From: Prevotella sp.
GTDB lineage: Bacteria; Bacteroidota; Bacteroidia; Bacteroidales; Dysgonomonadaceae
Length of the DNA stretch: 64,000 bases
Assembly: GCA_031285905.1 (NCBI GenBank)
Contig: JAITVH010000152.1
Coordinates: forward strand, 1 to 64,000
Reading direction: 5' to 3'
In this document: piece by piece, positions 49,976 to 60,052 of the stretch
Position numbering within the stretch: the stretch's first letter is position 1
Layout of the letters: every line of letters begins with the position of its first letter
Notes under the pieces: generated by a model
Seen by the model: the letters and a program-made list of their open reading frames with translations, nothing else
Databases searched by the model: none
Told to the model about the DNA's origin: nothing
Made by a program: the position numbers and the translations under genes

Positions 49976-52315
49976 TTGAATATTAATAATATATTAATGA
50001 AAAAAACAACACTTGTATTTTCCTTATTATTAACGGCTGTTGCTGTTACTGGTCAGGAAAAAACTTCATATGTAGATCCATTCATCGGAACTGTGAAGAT
50101 GGGCCATACATTCCCCGGAGCATGTGTCCCTCACGGAATAGTGCAATTAAGTCCTGATACAGATACAATACCACAAAACATAAATGGAGTTTATAATACC
50201 CCCACTTATAAATATTGTGCAGGATATCAGCACGATGACAAAACCATTGTAGGGTTTAGCCATACACATTTTAGCGGTACAGGGCATTCCGATTTGGGAG
50301 ATATTCTCATTATGCCTGTAACCGGTAAGTTAAAATTCAACCCTGGAACAGCGGATAATCCTGATTCAGGCTATCGTTCCCGTTATTCCAACAATACAGA
50401 GAAAGCTCATCCGGGATACTATGAGGTAGTGTTGGATGACTATAAGGTAAAAGTACAACTAACAGCAACTGAGCGTGTCGGTGTGCACAAATACTCCTTT
50501 CCATCGGGAGAAGAGCAGAAAATCATACTCGATTTGGTACATGGTATTTATAATTACGATGGCAAAGTGCTATGGGCAAGTATGCGTGTAGAAAATGAAA
50601 CATTAATCACCGGCTACCGTATTACAAACGGTTGGGCACGTGAAAATTATACTTATTTTGCCATCTCTCTTTCCAAACCGATCAAAAACTATGGATATGT
50701 GGATAGGGAAAAACCAAAATACGTTGGTTTCTGGAGGAAATTCAATCTGCAAAACAACTTTCCGGAAATAGCGGGAAGGAAAATCGTATCTCATTTCGAA
50801 TTCGGGAATGATAATTCGCCTCTTGTTATCAAAGTGGCTTTGTCTGCAGTGAGCACACAAGGAGCATTGAAAAACCTTGAAGCAGAAGCTAAAAACAAAA
50901 GTTTTGAGGAAATAGCAGAAAATGCCCTGGCTAAATGGGAGAAAGAGCTAAATGTTATCGATATAGAAGGAACTGAAGATCAGAAGACAATGTTCTATAC
51001 TTCGCTTTACCATACGATGATCAATCCATCGGTATATATGGATGTGGACGGCCAATACAGGGGTATAGACCATAATATACATCAGGCGAACGGATTTACG
51101 AACTATACTGTCTTTTCCGTATGGGATACATACAGGGCGCTCCATCCTTTGTTTAATATTATCAACCGTGAGCGCAGCAAAGATATTGTAAATTCTATGA
51201 TAGCCCACTATGAGCAAAGCGTACATAAGGCACTTCCTGTATGGTCGCATATGGGGAATGAAAACTGGTGTATGATCGGTTATCATTCTGTATCGGTATT
51301 AGCAGATGCTATCGACAAAGGTATAGCGATTGATAAGTCGAAAGCACTAGAGGCAATGGTTAATAGTTCGAATGTTGATTACTATGACGGGACAGGCGAA
51401 TATAAACGTCTTGGATATGTACCATACGATAAGAATGGTAGTGGTTCGTCTATAACACTAGAATATTCGTATGACGATTGGACGATACATAATACTGCTT
51501 TAAATAACGGAAAATCAGATATTTCAGAGCAGTACAAGAAACGTGCATTGAATTATCAAAATGTATTCGATCCCGAATTACAATTTGTAAGGGCAAGAAA
51601 GAGTGATGGTAACTGGAAAAGCCCATTCAGCCTACTAAACACACACGGCGAAGGGTTTATTGAAGGAAACTCATGGAACTATTCGTTCTATGTGCCGCAT
51701 GATGTAGATGGCTTGATAAAAGAGATGGGTGGAGACAAACAATTTACGCAGCGCCTCGATTCTATCTTTACCATGCATTTACCTGACAAGTTCTTTGAAG
51801 ATACGGAAGATGTAACACGTGAAGGTATCATGGGTAATTATGTACATGGAAATGAACCAAGCCATCATATAGCCTATTTATACGCATGGACCGGTCAGCC
51901 TTGGAAAACTCAACACTGGGTACGCGAAATTATGAACCGTATGTATAAGAATTCAATAGATGGGTTGTGCGGTAATGATGATTGCGGACAAATGTCAGCA
52001 TGGTATATTTTCTCTGCAATGGGATTCTATCCTGTATGTCCAGGATCGAACCAGTATATCCTTGGCGCTCCGTACCTGCCATATATGAAAATCAGGGTTG
52101 GTGACGGCAAATATCTGGAAATAAAGGCTGATAAAATAAGTGATAAAATGTGCTATGTGAAGTCAGTGAAGCTAAATGGGAAACCATACACAAAAGCTTA
52201 TATCACATACGACGATATCAAGGATGGTGCTGAGCTGAGCTTTGAAATGACATCGAGTCCTAATAAGAAACGGTTGTATAAAGGTGAGGATAGGCCTTAC
52301 TCTTTATCGAAGTAA
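49976..52315 (+). CDS. GH92 family alpha-mannosidase-like protein (start may be 49997)
   Basis: SYVDPFIGTVKMGHTFPGACVPHGIVQLSPDT; GFSHTHFSGTGHSDLGDILIMP; GLCGNDDCGQMSAWYIFSAMGFYPVCPGSNQY. Confidence 0.95.
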   Translation: MNINNILMKKTTLVFSLLLTAVAVTGQEKTSYVDPFIGTVKMGHTFPGACVPHGIVQLSPDTDTIPQNINGVYNTPTYKYCAGYQHDDKTIVGFSHTHFSGTGHSDLGDILIMPVTGKLKFNPGTADNPDSGYRSRYSNNTEKAHPGYYEVVLDDYKVKVQLTATERVGVHKYSFPSGEEQKIILDLVHGIYNYDGKVLWASMRVENETLITGYRITNGWARENYTYFAISLSKPIKNYGYVDREKPKYVGFWRKFNLQNNFPEIAGRKIVSHFEFGNDNSPLVIKVALSAVSTQGALKNLEAEAKNKSFEEIAENALAKWEKELNVIDIEGTEDQKTMFYTSLYHTMINPSVYMDVDGQYRGIDHNIHQANGFTNYTVFSVWDTYRALHPLFNIINRERSKDIVNSMIAHYEQSVHKALPVWSHMGNENWCMIGYHSVSVLADAIDKGIAIDKSKALEAMVNSSNVDYYDGTGEYKRLGYVPYDKNGSGSSITLEYSYDDWTIHNTALNNGKSDISEQYKKRALNYQNVFDPELQFVRARKSDGNWKSPFSLLNTHGEGFIEGNSWNYSFYVPHDVDGLIKEMGGDKQFTQRLDSIFTMHLPDKFFEDTEDVTREGIMGNYVHGNEPSHHIAYLYAWTGQPWKTQHWVREIMNRMYKNSIDGLCGNDDCGQMSAWYIFSAMGFYPVCPGSNQYILGAPYLPYMKIRVGDGKYLEIKADKISDKMCYVKSVKLNGKPYTKAYITYDDIKDGAELSFEMTSSPNKKRLYKGEDRPYSLSK

Positions 52316-52338
52316 AGCTGTATCTGATAGGGCAAATA

Positions 52339-52374
52339 TTAAAAGCAGGAATCAAAAAAAACGATTCCTGTTTT
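52339..52374 (+). terminator. Terminator after GH92 gene
   Basis: AAAGCAGGAATC-aaaaaaaac-GATTCCTGTTTT. Confidence 0.75.
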
Positions 52375-52427
52375 GTATTATGCTGAGTTTTATTATCTTT
52401 AACTCATTAACTATAAAATTGATATGT

Positions 52428-53021
52428 ATGAAAACTTATAGAACACTTATGATTACATGTCTGTTGTTATTAGCTTCTCAGTTTTCTTTCTCGCAGACAT
52501 ACAGTTCCATTGTTTCTGATAAAGAGATATATGATTTTCTGAATTGGCAGACTAAGTTGATTACTGAATCTGAAAAGAAACTATATGGAAAGAATAGAAC
52601 GGTAATAGTTGATATATTACCGTGGGATAGTGCGAACTTTATCAATATGTATAAAGATATATTCCCTGATAGGGAGTATTACGATCTGGATGATAAGTAT
52701 ATCTTTAAAACAAATAAGAAACTAAACGAATTCTTTACACAAGAGAACAAGGATTATTTGTTTAAGCAGTTTACATCTATCACAAATGCCGTTTGGCAAA
52801 AGAAGTTTGATAGTGGTAAACTGGTAAATAAAGATAATATCTATACACCATTTTACTACTATTATTCTATCCCTCTGTTTTCTAAAGACCGAAAATATGT
52901 AATCTTTCAGATGCACTATTATTGTGGGGAACAATGTGGTCGTGGGGGATATTATATATATAGATCTGCCGGGAATAAACAATGGATGCTGGTCACAGAA
53001 ATTAATACATGGGTATTATAA
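52428..53021 (+). CDS. Hypothetical secreted protein
   Basis: MKTYRTLMITCLLLLASQFSFSQ signal peptide; the ORF-track start 52284 lies upstream, before the terminator. Confidence 0.7.
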   Translation: MKTYRTLMITCLLLLASQFSFSQTYSSIVSDKEIYDFLNWQTKLITESEKKLYGKNRTVIVDILPWDSANFINMYKDIFPDREYYDLDDKYIFKTNKKLNEFFTQENKDYLFKQFTSITNAVWQKKFDSGKLVNKDNIYTPFYYYYSIPLFSKDRKYVIFQMHYYCGEQCGRGGYYIYRSAGNKQWMLVTEINTWVL

Positions 53022-53053
53022 TGAATTAACATTGTTTTTTAGGATCCAATTTT

Positions 53054-53061
53054 TATCTTTG
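53054..53061 (+). promoter_or_regulatory. -7 box TATCTTTG
   Basis: 29 bp upstream of the ATG of the 53090 gene. Confidence 0.45.
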
Positions 53062-53089
53062 CGTAATCTAACTCACAACTGTATTTATT

Positions 53090-53926
53090 ATGAATAAACA
53101 ATTACCTCTATTATCCCTTGCAATCCTATTATTGTTCTCATGTAAGCAAAAAAGCATTGATATTCATGAAGATGATATTCTATGTAAAATAACATCTCAT
53201 ACCGAAAACGCCACAGTGGAGAATGGTAAGGAAACTTTCATATCAGCGAATATCGACTCGCAAAATAATACAATTAAGAACGTATCCTTTTACTTTAACG
53301 GAGTATTGATTGATAGCGTAAAGAATGCCCCATATGAGCTGCGGGATACTATCTCAAACTTTCTTCCGGGGAAAAGTGTCATATCTGTTGTTGCCACTTC
53401 AGCTTCAGGAAAAGAATATAAAGATGAAATTAACGTCAATTTTAAAATTAACCTAAGAGATAGATATCAAGGAGGGCGTGTATTTAAACTGTCAGAAGAT
53501 GGCAAACATGGCTTAATAGTTTCAGAAGAAGATATGGAAGGAGGCACTCTCTTTGGCAAATTTTTGTATGATGGCTCTAATAAAAGGATAACCGCTGCAA
53601 CAAATATGGGTGATGGTAAAGCTAATACCCAGAGTTTTGTAAAACAATACTCATCATCGGAGACTGCATATGCTGCTATAGCCTGCAATAATTACAGAGG
53701 TGGAGGGTATAAAGACTGGTATTTGCCTTCGCATGATGAGTTGGCTATTTTAGCCAATTTCTCTGATTTGATGGGTGAGTTAAGTTTTGACAATTATCGT
53801 TTCTGGTCATCTACAGAGGCTATGCTAGAAATAGATAGTGCCTATGCTTTAGATCTTGAAACTTCTGAGATGATACTGATCAAGAAAGTTTATTTATTAA
53901 GAGCCAGAGCTATCAGGCAGTTCTAA
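53090..53926 (+). CDS. Lipoprotein with Ig-like segment and DUF1566/Lcl-like C-terminal domain
   Basis: LLFSCKQKS; AAIACNNYRGGGYKDWYLPSHDELAILANFSDLMG..FWSSTEA. Confidence 0.78.
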   Translation: MNKQLPLLSLAILLLFSCKQKSIDIHEDDILCKITSHTENATVENGKETFISANIDSQNNTIKNVSFYFNGVLIDSVKNAPYELRDTISNFLPGKSVISVVATSASGKEYKDEINVNFKINLRDRYQGGRVFKLSEDGKHGLIVSEEDMEGGTLFGKFLYDGSNKRITAATNMGDGKANTQSFVKQYSSSETAYAAIACNNYRGGGYKDWYLPSHDELAILANFSDLMGELSFDNYRFWSSTEAMLEIDSAYALDLETSEMILIKKVYLLRARAIRQF

Positions 53927-54846
53927 TTGCATGATTCCTCATAAGGACATAATTCTCTACTTTCCATTTGAATAGTGATATGTTTTATGCCAAACGTTTT
54001 ATTTATAGTACGTTTGGCTTTTTCTAATATTTGATCTCTATCAGAGTCCTGTTTAACTTTAAGATGAACAGTCATAACAGAGAAGTCAGATGTTATCATC
54101 CATATATGTAAATCATGGATATCTTCTACTCCCTCAATTGATTTTAGGAGCTTAATCATTTCGTCAGAGTCAATATTTGAAGGCTTGGCTTCCATAAGTA
54201 TATTTACGGATTCTTTAAGCACATGCCATCCGCTATAAAGAACCAAAATAGAGACAATCATACTAGCAATAGAATCAGCAATAAACCAGTCAAATAAGAT
54301 AATAAGCACTGCTGCTATAATTGCTCCTACAGAGCCTAAGAGATCTCCGATTACATGTAAGAATGCGCTCCTAATATTTAAGTTTTCTTTAGTCGATCCC
54401 TGAGAATGAAGAATCCATGCTACAAATATATTAATCAGTAGACCAATAGTGGATATAATGATCATCCCTTTTCCCATAACCTGAGGAGGCGATGAAAGAC
54501 GTTCTATTGCTTCTTTAAATATAAATAGGGCTAACAGAACTAATACTATCCCATTCAGAAGAGCGGCCAGAATCTCAAACCGTTTATAACCATAGGTCTT
54601 GGAAGGAGTTGCTGCTCTTGCTCCGAAAATAAGTGCACTTAAACTTAAGCCTAAAGCGACTGCATCACTTAACATATGGCCCGCATCTGAAATCAATGCA
54701 AGGCTATGAGTAAGATACCCTCCTATAAACTCAATGAACATAAAACTGGCAATAAGTATGAAGCTTATTGTCAATGCTTTTTTGTTAGCATTATGAGAAT
54801 GACTATGTCCGGTATGAGAATGTGAGTGATTATGATTGTGCTCCAT
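53923..54846 (-). CDS. Cation diffusion facilitator (CzcD/ZitB-like), His-rich N-terminus
   Basis: MEHNHNHSHSHTGHSHSHNANKK; SLALISDAGHMLSDAVALGLS; HVIGDLLGSVGAIIAA. Confidence 0.94.
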   Translation of the reverse strand: MEHNHNHSHSHTGHSHSHNANKKALTISFILIASFMFIEFIGGYLTHSLALISDAGHMLSDAVALGLSLSALIFGARAATPSKTYGYKRFEILAALLNGIVLVLLALFIFKEAIERLSSPPQVMGKGMIIISTIGLLINIFVAWILHSQGSTKENLNIRSAFLHVIGDLLGSVGAIIAAVLIILFDWFIADSIASMIVSILVLYSGWHVLKESVNILMEAKPSNIDSDEMIKLLKSIEGVEDIHDLHIWMITSDFSVMTVHLKVKQDSDRDQILEKAKRTINKTFGIKHITIQMESRELCPYEESCN

Positions 54847-54872
54847 GCCGTTATTTAGAATTGTTTAAAATT

Positions 54873-54912
54873 AGAAAACAGGAGTAAAGTTAAATCTTTT
54901 TCTCCTGTTTTC
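54873..54912 (-). terminator. Hairpin between convergently/serially placed CDF and rho genes (downstream of rho)
   Basis: AAAACAGGAG ... CTCCTGTTTT. Confidence 0.55.
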
Positions 54913-54938
54913 TGTATTTTTATGAAGTTTATTGAATA

Positions 54939-56771
54939 TCAATCATTCATAGACACAAGAAACTCTTCGTTGTTTATGGTTTTCCTAAGCCTGCTTTCAA
55001 GGAATTGCATAGCCTCCACTGAATTCATGTCTGACAAGAAGTTACGCAATACCCACATCCGACTTAATGTATCCTGATCGAGTAACAGGTCATCACGACG
55101 CGTACTGGATGCAATAATATCTACTGCAGGGAAGATACGTTTATTAGACAGTTTACGATCAAGCTGTAATTCCATATTTCCTGTTCCTTTAAATTCTTCA
55201 AAGATCACATCATCCATTTTAGAACCTGTTTCGGTAAGAGCGGTAGCTATAATAGTTAACGACCCTCCGTTTTCTATATTACGGGCGGCTCCAAAGAAAC
55301 GTTTAGGCTTGTGTAAAGCATTGGCATCCACACCTCCTGTTAACACTTTTCCCGATGCAGGTTGTACAGTATTGTAAGCCCTGGCTAAACGTGTAATTGA
55401 ATCAAGAAGAATTACTACATCATGTCCGCACTCGACCATTCTTTTTGCCTTATTCAATACAATTTCTGCAATCTTAACATGTCTGTCTGCCGGTTCATCG
55501 AATGTCGAAGCTATCACCTCCGCATTTACGCTTCTTTCCATGTCAGTTACTTCTTCCGGACGTTCATCGATAAGAAGTACGATCATATATACTTCAGGAT
55601 GATTATCTGCGATTGCATTCGCTATATCTTTCAACAATGTTGTCTTACCGGTTTTTGGCTGGGCAACGATCAGCCCACGCTGACCTTTACCTATAGGTGA
55701 AAACAAGTCAACTACACGACTGGAAAGGTTATCATTCCTGCCCTTTGTTAATTTAAACTTCTCATCGGGAAATAAAGGCTTCAAGTGATCAAACGGTACA
55801 CGATCCCTTACTTCGTCCGGGGTACGCCCATTTATTCTGTCCACTTTTACCAAAGGGAAGAATTTCTCTGATTCTTTTGGTGGACGTATAGGCCCTTCAA
55901 CTATATCTCCTGTCTTAAGACCAAAAAGTCGGATTTGTGATTGGGATATATAAATATCATCAGGTGATGACATATAGTTATAATCTGACGATCTTAAAAA
56001 GCCATAGCCTTCCTGCATAATCTCCAAAACACCGGTAGCTGTCAATATACCTTCAAAATCAAATGTCTTCTCTTGGATATTATGCTGATTTTGCTTTTGG
56101 TTTTGATTGCCATTCTGTTTCTGAGTATTATTCTGATTGGTTTTAGCCGGTGCATTTGCAACAACTTCTATCGGCGCAACATCCGAATCAATTTCAAGCG
56201 GCGTTAATAAAGGTAAGCCAGGGACTGGTTCTTGAGGCTGAGCTTCTCTTACTTTATTCGATCGAAAAACGAGTTGGGTTGGTTTTGTTGCTGGTTGTTG
56301 TTTAACTGTCTCTTCCGGTTTATCCGATTTATGAGGCTCTGGAACATTCCTTTTAAGAGGTATTTCTTTCTGAATATTTTTTATTGGTTGTACCTTTTCT
56401 TCTACAGGCTTAGATACTATTTCTTCTTTTTGCACTTCAGACTTTATATTGTCAACTTTTACTAGTGGTTCTTTTTTCTCTTTTATCTCAGCCGGTTGCT
56501 CTGGCTTTTTTGGCTGATTCTGTGTTTTAGGTTTGTTTTGTTTTGCCTTAGCTGTTTGTGCTTTTTTCTGTTTCTGCTCGATTTTATCTTCACTCTGATA
56601 ACTTTCCGAATTCTTATTTCGAGCTTCCATTACAGCCTGTTCGTCCAGGATTTTATAAATCAATTCATCTTTCTTATAAGCATCAGGACGTCTTATGCCG
56701 AGCTCTTTAGCTATTGTTCTTAGTTCTATTGTGAGCTTTTCATTAAGCTCAAGAATGTTATATATACGCAT
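54939..56771 (-). CDS. rho: Transcription termination factor Rho with long low-complexity N-terminal insert
   Basis: [58 protein letters not shown]; ~170-aa K/Q/P/N/E-rich segment before the RNA-binding domain. Confidence 0.96.
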   Translation of the reverse strand: MRIYNILELNEKLTIELRTIAKELGIRRPDAYKKDELIYKILDEQAVMEARNKNSESYQSEDKIEQKQKKAQTAKAKQNKPKTQNQPKKPEQPAEIKEKKEPLVKVDNIKSEVQKEEIVSKPVEEKVQPIKNIQKEIPLKRNVPEPHKSDKPEETVKQQPATKPTQLVFRSNKVREAQPQEPVPGLPLLTPLEIDSDVAPIEVVANAPAKTNQNNTQKQNGNQNQKQNQHNIQEKTFDFEGILTATGVLEIMQEGYGFLRSSDYNYMSSPDDIYISQSQIRLFGLKTGDIVEGPIRPPKESEKFFPLVKVDRINGRTPDEVRDRVPFDHLKPLFPDEKFKLTKGRNDNLSSRVVDLFSPIGKGQRGLIVAQPKTGKTTLLKDIANAIADNHPEVYMIVLLIDERPEEVTDMERSVNAEVIASTFDEPADRHVKIAEIVLNKAKRMVECGHDVVILLDSITRLARAYNTVQPASGKVLTGGVDANALHKPKRFFGAARNIENGGSLTIIATALTETGSKMDDVIFEEFKGTGNMELQLDRKLSNKRIFPAVDIIASSTRRDDLLLDQDTLSRMWVLRNFLSDMNSVEAMQFLESRLRKTINNEEFLVSMND

Positions 56772-57156
56772 GTATATCTATATTAAAGTATTATACTGGT
56801 TTAATTTCTTAATTATTATTATTTGAGTAGTTTAAAGAACGATTATATATATTCTACGAGATAATTAAATTGGTTTTCCAATAAATTCCATTCGACACTA
56901 AGTCTATTAAGCAAGACAATAAATTATAACTTCTGTTATTTATTTGAGCATTTTATAATCAAAGTCCCATTTTTTTGATTTCCATTGGAATTACAATACC
57001 AAAATTAAGCTTAGAGCACCAATTTTAAGATTACAAAATCTACATAATTATGATTATCCCGAATAAGGTAAAAGAATATTCAAAATAACAAATAAATGGA
57101 TTTTTTTGGACTAAATACTACAATTATGAAAGTATCCGAATGCGTTAAAAGCACTG

Positions 57157-57187
57157 CAAAGATATATATTTTTTTTAAATAACAAAC
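57157..57187 (-). promoter_or_regulatory. Candidate rho promoter (TTTG ... TATCTTTG on minus strand)
   Basis: CAAAGATA at 57157-57164 with CAAA at 57183-57186 on the plus strand; implies a ~380-nt rho leader. Confidence 0.45.
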
Positions 57188-57234
57188 GTTTGATAAAAAA
57201 AGTGTAGCAAACACTCACAATTTATAACAATATA

Positions 57235-58641
57235 TTACTCAGATGGTTCAACCTTATTATAGCAATATGTACAGACAGACTCTCCGGGTAATCCAATGGA
57301 AGCGACCAGATCCTCGACAGTATTGAACCGTAAAGTAGTGATATTTAACTTCCTACGAATACAATCTACCAGTTTAGTATATTGCTCTGAATCTGTTGTT
57401 GCATACTTATCCAAGTCTTTGGAATCATCTCCTTCCAGTTCCTTAATAATACGGCGCGTAATAAGTTCCAGAGCCGATTTAGAGGCTGTGAAACCAAGAT
57501 ACGGGCATGCATGGATAATGGGAGGCGAACCTATACGCATATGCACCTCTTTTGCCCCGTATCCGTATAATATATTTACATTATCTCTTAACTGCGTACC
57601 CCGTACAATGGAGTCATCACAGAATATAACACGCTTATCTTTCAATAAATGGCGGTTCGGTATCAGTTTCATCTTTGCCACCAAACTCCTTATCTCCTGA
57701 TTGGCAGGCGTAAAGCTGCGCGGCCAGGTAGGAGTGTATTTTATAATAGCCCTGCGATACGGAATCCCTTTACCTTCAGCATATCCCAACCCCATACCTA
57801 TCCCCGAATCGGGAATGCCTGCCACATAGTCGGCGACAGTGTTGTCTTTGGCTGCCATCTTCAAGCCGCATGTATAACGGACAGTATCCACATTCACACC
57901 CTCATAGTCCGATACGGGATATCCGTAATATACCCACAGGAATGAACACACCTGCATTTTCTTGTTAGCCTTCCGCAACTGTGTCATCGTATCTGCAGTA
58001 AGGAAGAGTATTTCTCCGGGGCCAACGTTGTATTCCAGTTCAAAATCGAGGTTAGGAAAACTGCAAGGCTCGCTCGATACAGCATAAGCGCCTTCTTTAC
58101 GCCCAATCAATATAGGTGTACGTCCCCATTTATCGCGTGCTACAATTATTCCGTTTTCCGTAAGCAGGAGCATGGAACATGAGCCCTTTATTTTCTGATA
58201 AACCAATTCGATACCTTCTATAAAACTCTTACCTTTCGATATTAATGAGGCAATTACTTCGGTTTGGTTTATCTGCCCTGAGTTCAACTCTGACAAATGA
58301 GCACCTTCTGCCAGCAATTCTTTTTCCAGTTCTACCAAGTTATTTACCTTGGCAACTGTAACAATGGCAAACTTCCCCAATTGGGAATTAAAGAATATCG
58401 GTTGCGGGTCAGTATCGCTGATAACGCCAATACCCGAGTTTCCCACAAACTTGCTTAGATCAGCTTCAAAGCGCAAGCGAAAATATGAATTTTCCAGATT
58501 ATGTATAGAACGGTTAAATACTCCTTCGTGGTATGTAACCATCCCGCCCCGCCGTGTACCCAGGTGAGAGTTATAATCTACGCCGTAAAATAAGTCCGTT
58601 GCACATGGTGATTTTGAAATCGTTCCGAAAAAGCCGCCCAT
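57235..58641 (-). CDS. Amidophosphoribosyltransferase (PurF)-like protein lacking the catalytic N-terminal Cys
   Basis: PRPP motif RVIFCDDSIVRGTQLRDNV; CTYC and HACPYLG; N-terminus MGGFFGTISK instead of (M)CGI.. Confidence 0.9.
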   Translation of the reverse strand: MGGFFGTISKSPCATDLFYGVDYNSHLGTRRGGMVTYHEGVFNRSIHNLENSYFRLRFEADLSKFVGNSGIGVISDTDPQPIFFNSQLGKFAIVTVAKVNNLVELEKELLAEGAHLSELNSGQINQTEVIASLISKGKSFIEGIELVYQKIKGSCSMLLLTENGIIVARDKWGRTPILIGRKEGAYAVSSEPCSFPNLDFELEYNVGPGEILFLTADTMTQLRKANKKMQVCSFLWVYYGYPVSDYEGVNVDTVRYTCGLKMAAKDNTVADYVAGIPDSGIGMGLGYAEGKGIPYRRAIIKYTPTWPRSFTPANQEIRSLVAKMKLIPNRHLLKDKRVIFCDDSIVRGTQLRDNVNILYGYGAKEVHMRIGSPPIIHACPYLGFTASKSALELITRRIIKELEGDDSKDLDKYATTDSEQYTKLVDCIRRKLNITTLRFNTVEDLVASIGLPGESVCTYCYNKVEPSE

Positions 58642-58769
58642 TCTGAGATATCTTTAGTTATTAATTAAGGTTTAAGGCGCAAAAGTACAATATTCTTAAA
58701 GAATACCTTTCTTTTTATGGGCTTATTAATGTTAAAATATTCACAGAAAAATCACCATAACTCTATAAT

Positions 58770-58799
58770 ATTTTAACTAAAAGGTAACAAAGGTGACAC
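58770..58799 (-). repeat. GTGTAACC-type dispersed repeat, reverse orientation
   Basis: Reverse complement reads GTGTCACCTTTGTTACCTTTTAGTTAAAAT; one mismatch to the 5312 copy. Confidence 0.9.
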
Positions 58800-59300
58800 T
58801 TATCCCGGCTTTTTCCATGTATGCAATCTTTCTATGGCCTGCCTCATTACAGTACCCAGCTCCGGGTCGGTAGTCTCTATAATCCATGGCTTAGGTTCTT
58901 TTACTTCCTTATCCTCTTTTTCCTTCTTTTTACGGTCGTTGCGTTCAATAACAAATTTGATAGCTGCCATAACGGGAGCTACTTCCTTTTCTCTGATTAT
59001 CTCTTTCTTCAGGATAGATACATTCGGGTTACTTGGGGAGGGTTCATACTCTCTCCTTGTCTCTTTTATTCTATATCCTTCCAGCTTTTCTTTTAGTGAC
59101 CTTCGGGCAAGTGCCACCAACATTTCCTCACATCTTTCTTTAGCCTCTTCGATGGCTTTCCTGAACTCGGGCTTGTTTTCATACCACTGGTAGTATGTCT
59201 TGCGGCTGATGTCCAGCGATTCGCATATTTCCGCGATGGTGAACAGATCGGTTTCGATCATATTGATCATCGTCCTTACTAGTTTTTCTGTGTACTTCAT
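58800..59300 (-). CDS. phBC6A51/terminase-small-subunit-like HTH protein, orphan
   Basis: LFTIAEICESLDISRKTYYQWYENKPEFRKAIEEAKERCEEMLVALARRSLKEKLEGY. Confidence 0.75.
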   Translation of the reverse strand: MKYTEKLVRTMINMIETDLFTIAEICESLDISRKTYYQWYENKPEFRKAIEEAKERCEEMLVALARRSLKEKLEGYRIKETRREYEPSPSNPNVSILKKEIIREKEVAPVMAAIKFVIERNDRKKKEKEDKEVKEPKPWIIETTDPELGTVMRQAIERLHTWKKPG

Positions 59301-59342
59301 AATCTTTTTCTTTTTGTTGTTATTTATCTGTTATTGTTTTCC

Positions 59343-59425
59343 TGTAGGGGCGAAATATCTTTCGCCCAATGTTCAAATGTGAGCAAATATTTACTGGTTC
59401 GGGCGAATGTTTATTCGCCCCTACA
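59343..59425. repeat. TGTAGGGGCGAA...TTCGCCCCTACA double-hairpin repeat (MITE/REP-like)
   Basis: 12-bp terminal inverted repeats enclosing GGGCGAAATATCTTTCGCCC and GGGCGAATGTTTATTCGCCC. Confidence 0.88.
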
Positions 59426-59474
59426 TGTATAGATAAATTCAGAAAAAAAAGATGAAAAAAGAATAGAAATATTC

Positions 59475-59762
59475 TTATAAAGCACGCAACTTCCGCCACA
59501 GACACCCTAACACTCCCCTACTCTTTTCAGGTACAGCTTCAGGTTCGTCCCGCCTGCTTTCCGTTGCCTGTTTCAGAACTATGCGGTACAAGGTATGCAT
59601 CAATGCGAGGTTCTTATCTATTTTTTGAAGTTGTTGCCGGTGGTCATCGTCTGTGAGGTGCTGCATCAGATAATTTACCATGTTTTTGGTTTCCAGATAG
59701 TTGTTAAGGATCAGGGTAAGAGAAGCATTAATGGTGTCGGGAGCCTTTTCCGACTCTATCAT
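59475..59762 (-). CDS. Hypothetical 95-aa helical protein
   Basis: MIESEKAPDTINASLTLILNNYLETKNMVNYLMQHL...; start overlaps the stop of an upstream 23-codon ORF (ATGA). Confidence 0.6.
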   Translation of the reverse strand: MIESEKAPDTINASLTLILNNYLETKNMVNYLMQHLTDDDHRQQLQKIDKNLALMHTLYRIVLKQATESRRDEPEAVPEKSRGVLGCLWRKLRAL

Positions 59763-59830
59763 TCGTCCATATCCCTGATAATATCGCCGAAGGTAGGAGG
59801 TGACTCTCTGTGGTTGCTTTCGCCTTGCAT
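59759..59830 (-). CDS. Small ORF (23 aa) translationally coupled to the 95-aa ORF
   Basis: MQGESNHRESPPTFGDIIRDMDE*; TGA overlaps the downstream ATG. Confidence 0.4.
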   Translation of the reverse strand: MQGESNHRESPPTFGDIIRDMDE

Positions 59831-60045
59831 AGTTTTATATATATAAAGAAGCGGGAGAACATTTACCTGCCGATTGCACAGGGAGTCGAAGCCCTCATAC
59901 ACGAACAGGAAACGCCTCCCGCCCTATATAATAAGGCGGGTTCGGCATTCTTGCTGCTTTCGTGTATGTGCGATTTTCGACTTTTGTGCAATACGAACCA
60001 GCTAAACGCTTTTACCTTTACCAATATCTATGTCATGTCACCATT
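59828..60045 (-). ncRNA. Candidate structured RNA/leader: ~205-nt extended imperfect hairpin behind a TATCTTTG promoter
   Basis: Nested complementary arms: 59862-59869/59999-60006 (7 of 8), 59873-59880/59985-59992, 59884-59890/59976-59982, 59896-59905/59959-59968 (10 bp), 59918-59923/59935-59940; CATAG/CTATG closing pair 59828-59832/60028-60032. Confidence 0.6.
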
Positions 60046-60052
60046 GACAGGG

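Noticed and set aside
59862-60006. Hairpin as an integron attC site
   Set aside because: The base of the stem lacks recognisable RYYYAAC/GTTRRRY core sites and there is no integrase or cassette array in the window.
59862-60006. Hairpin as a retron msr/msd or DGR component
   Set aside because: No reverse transcriptase gene is present within the window; no template/variable repeat pair seen.
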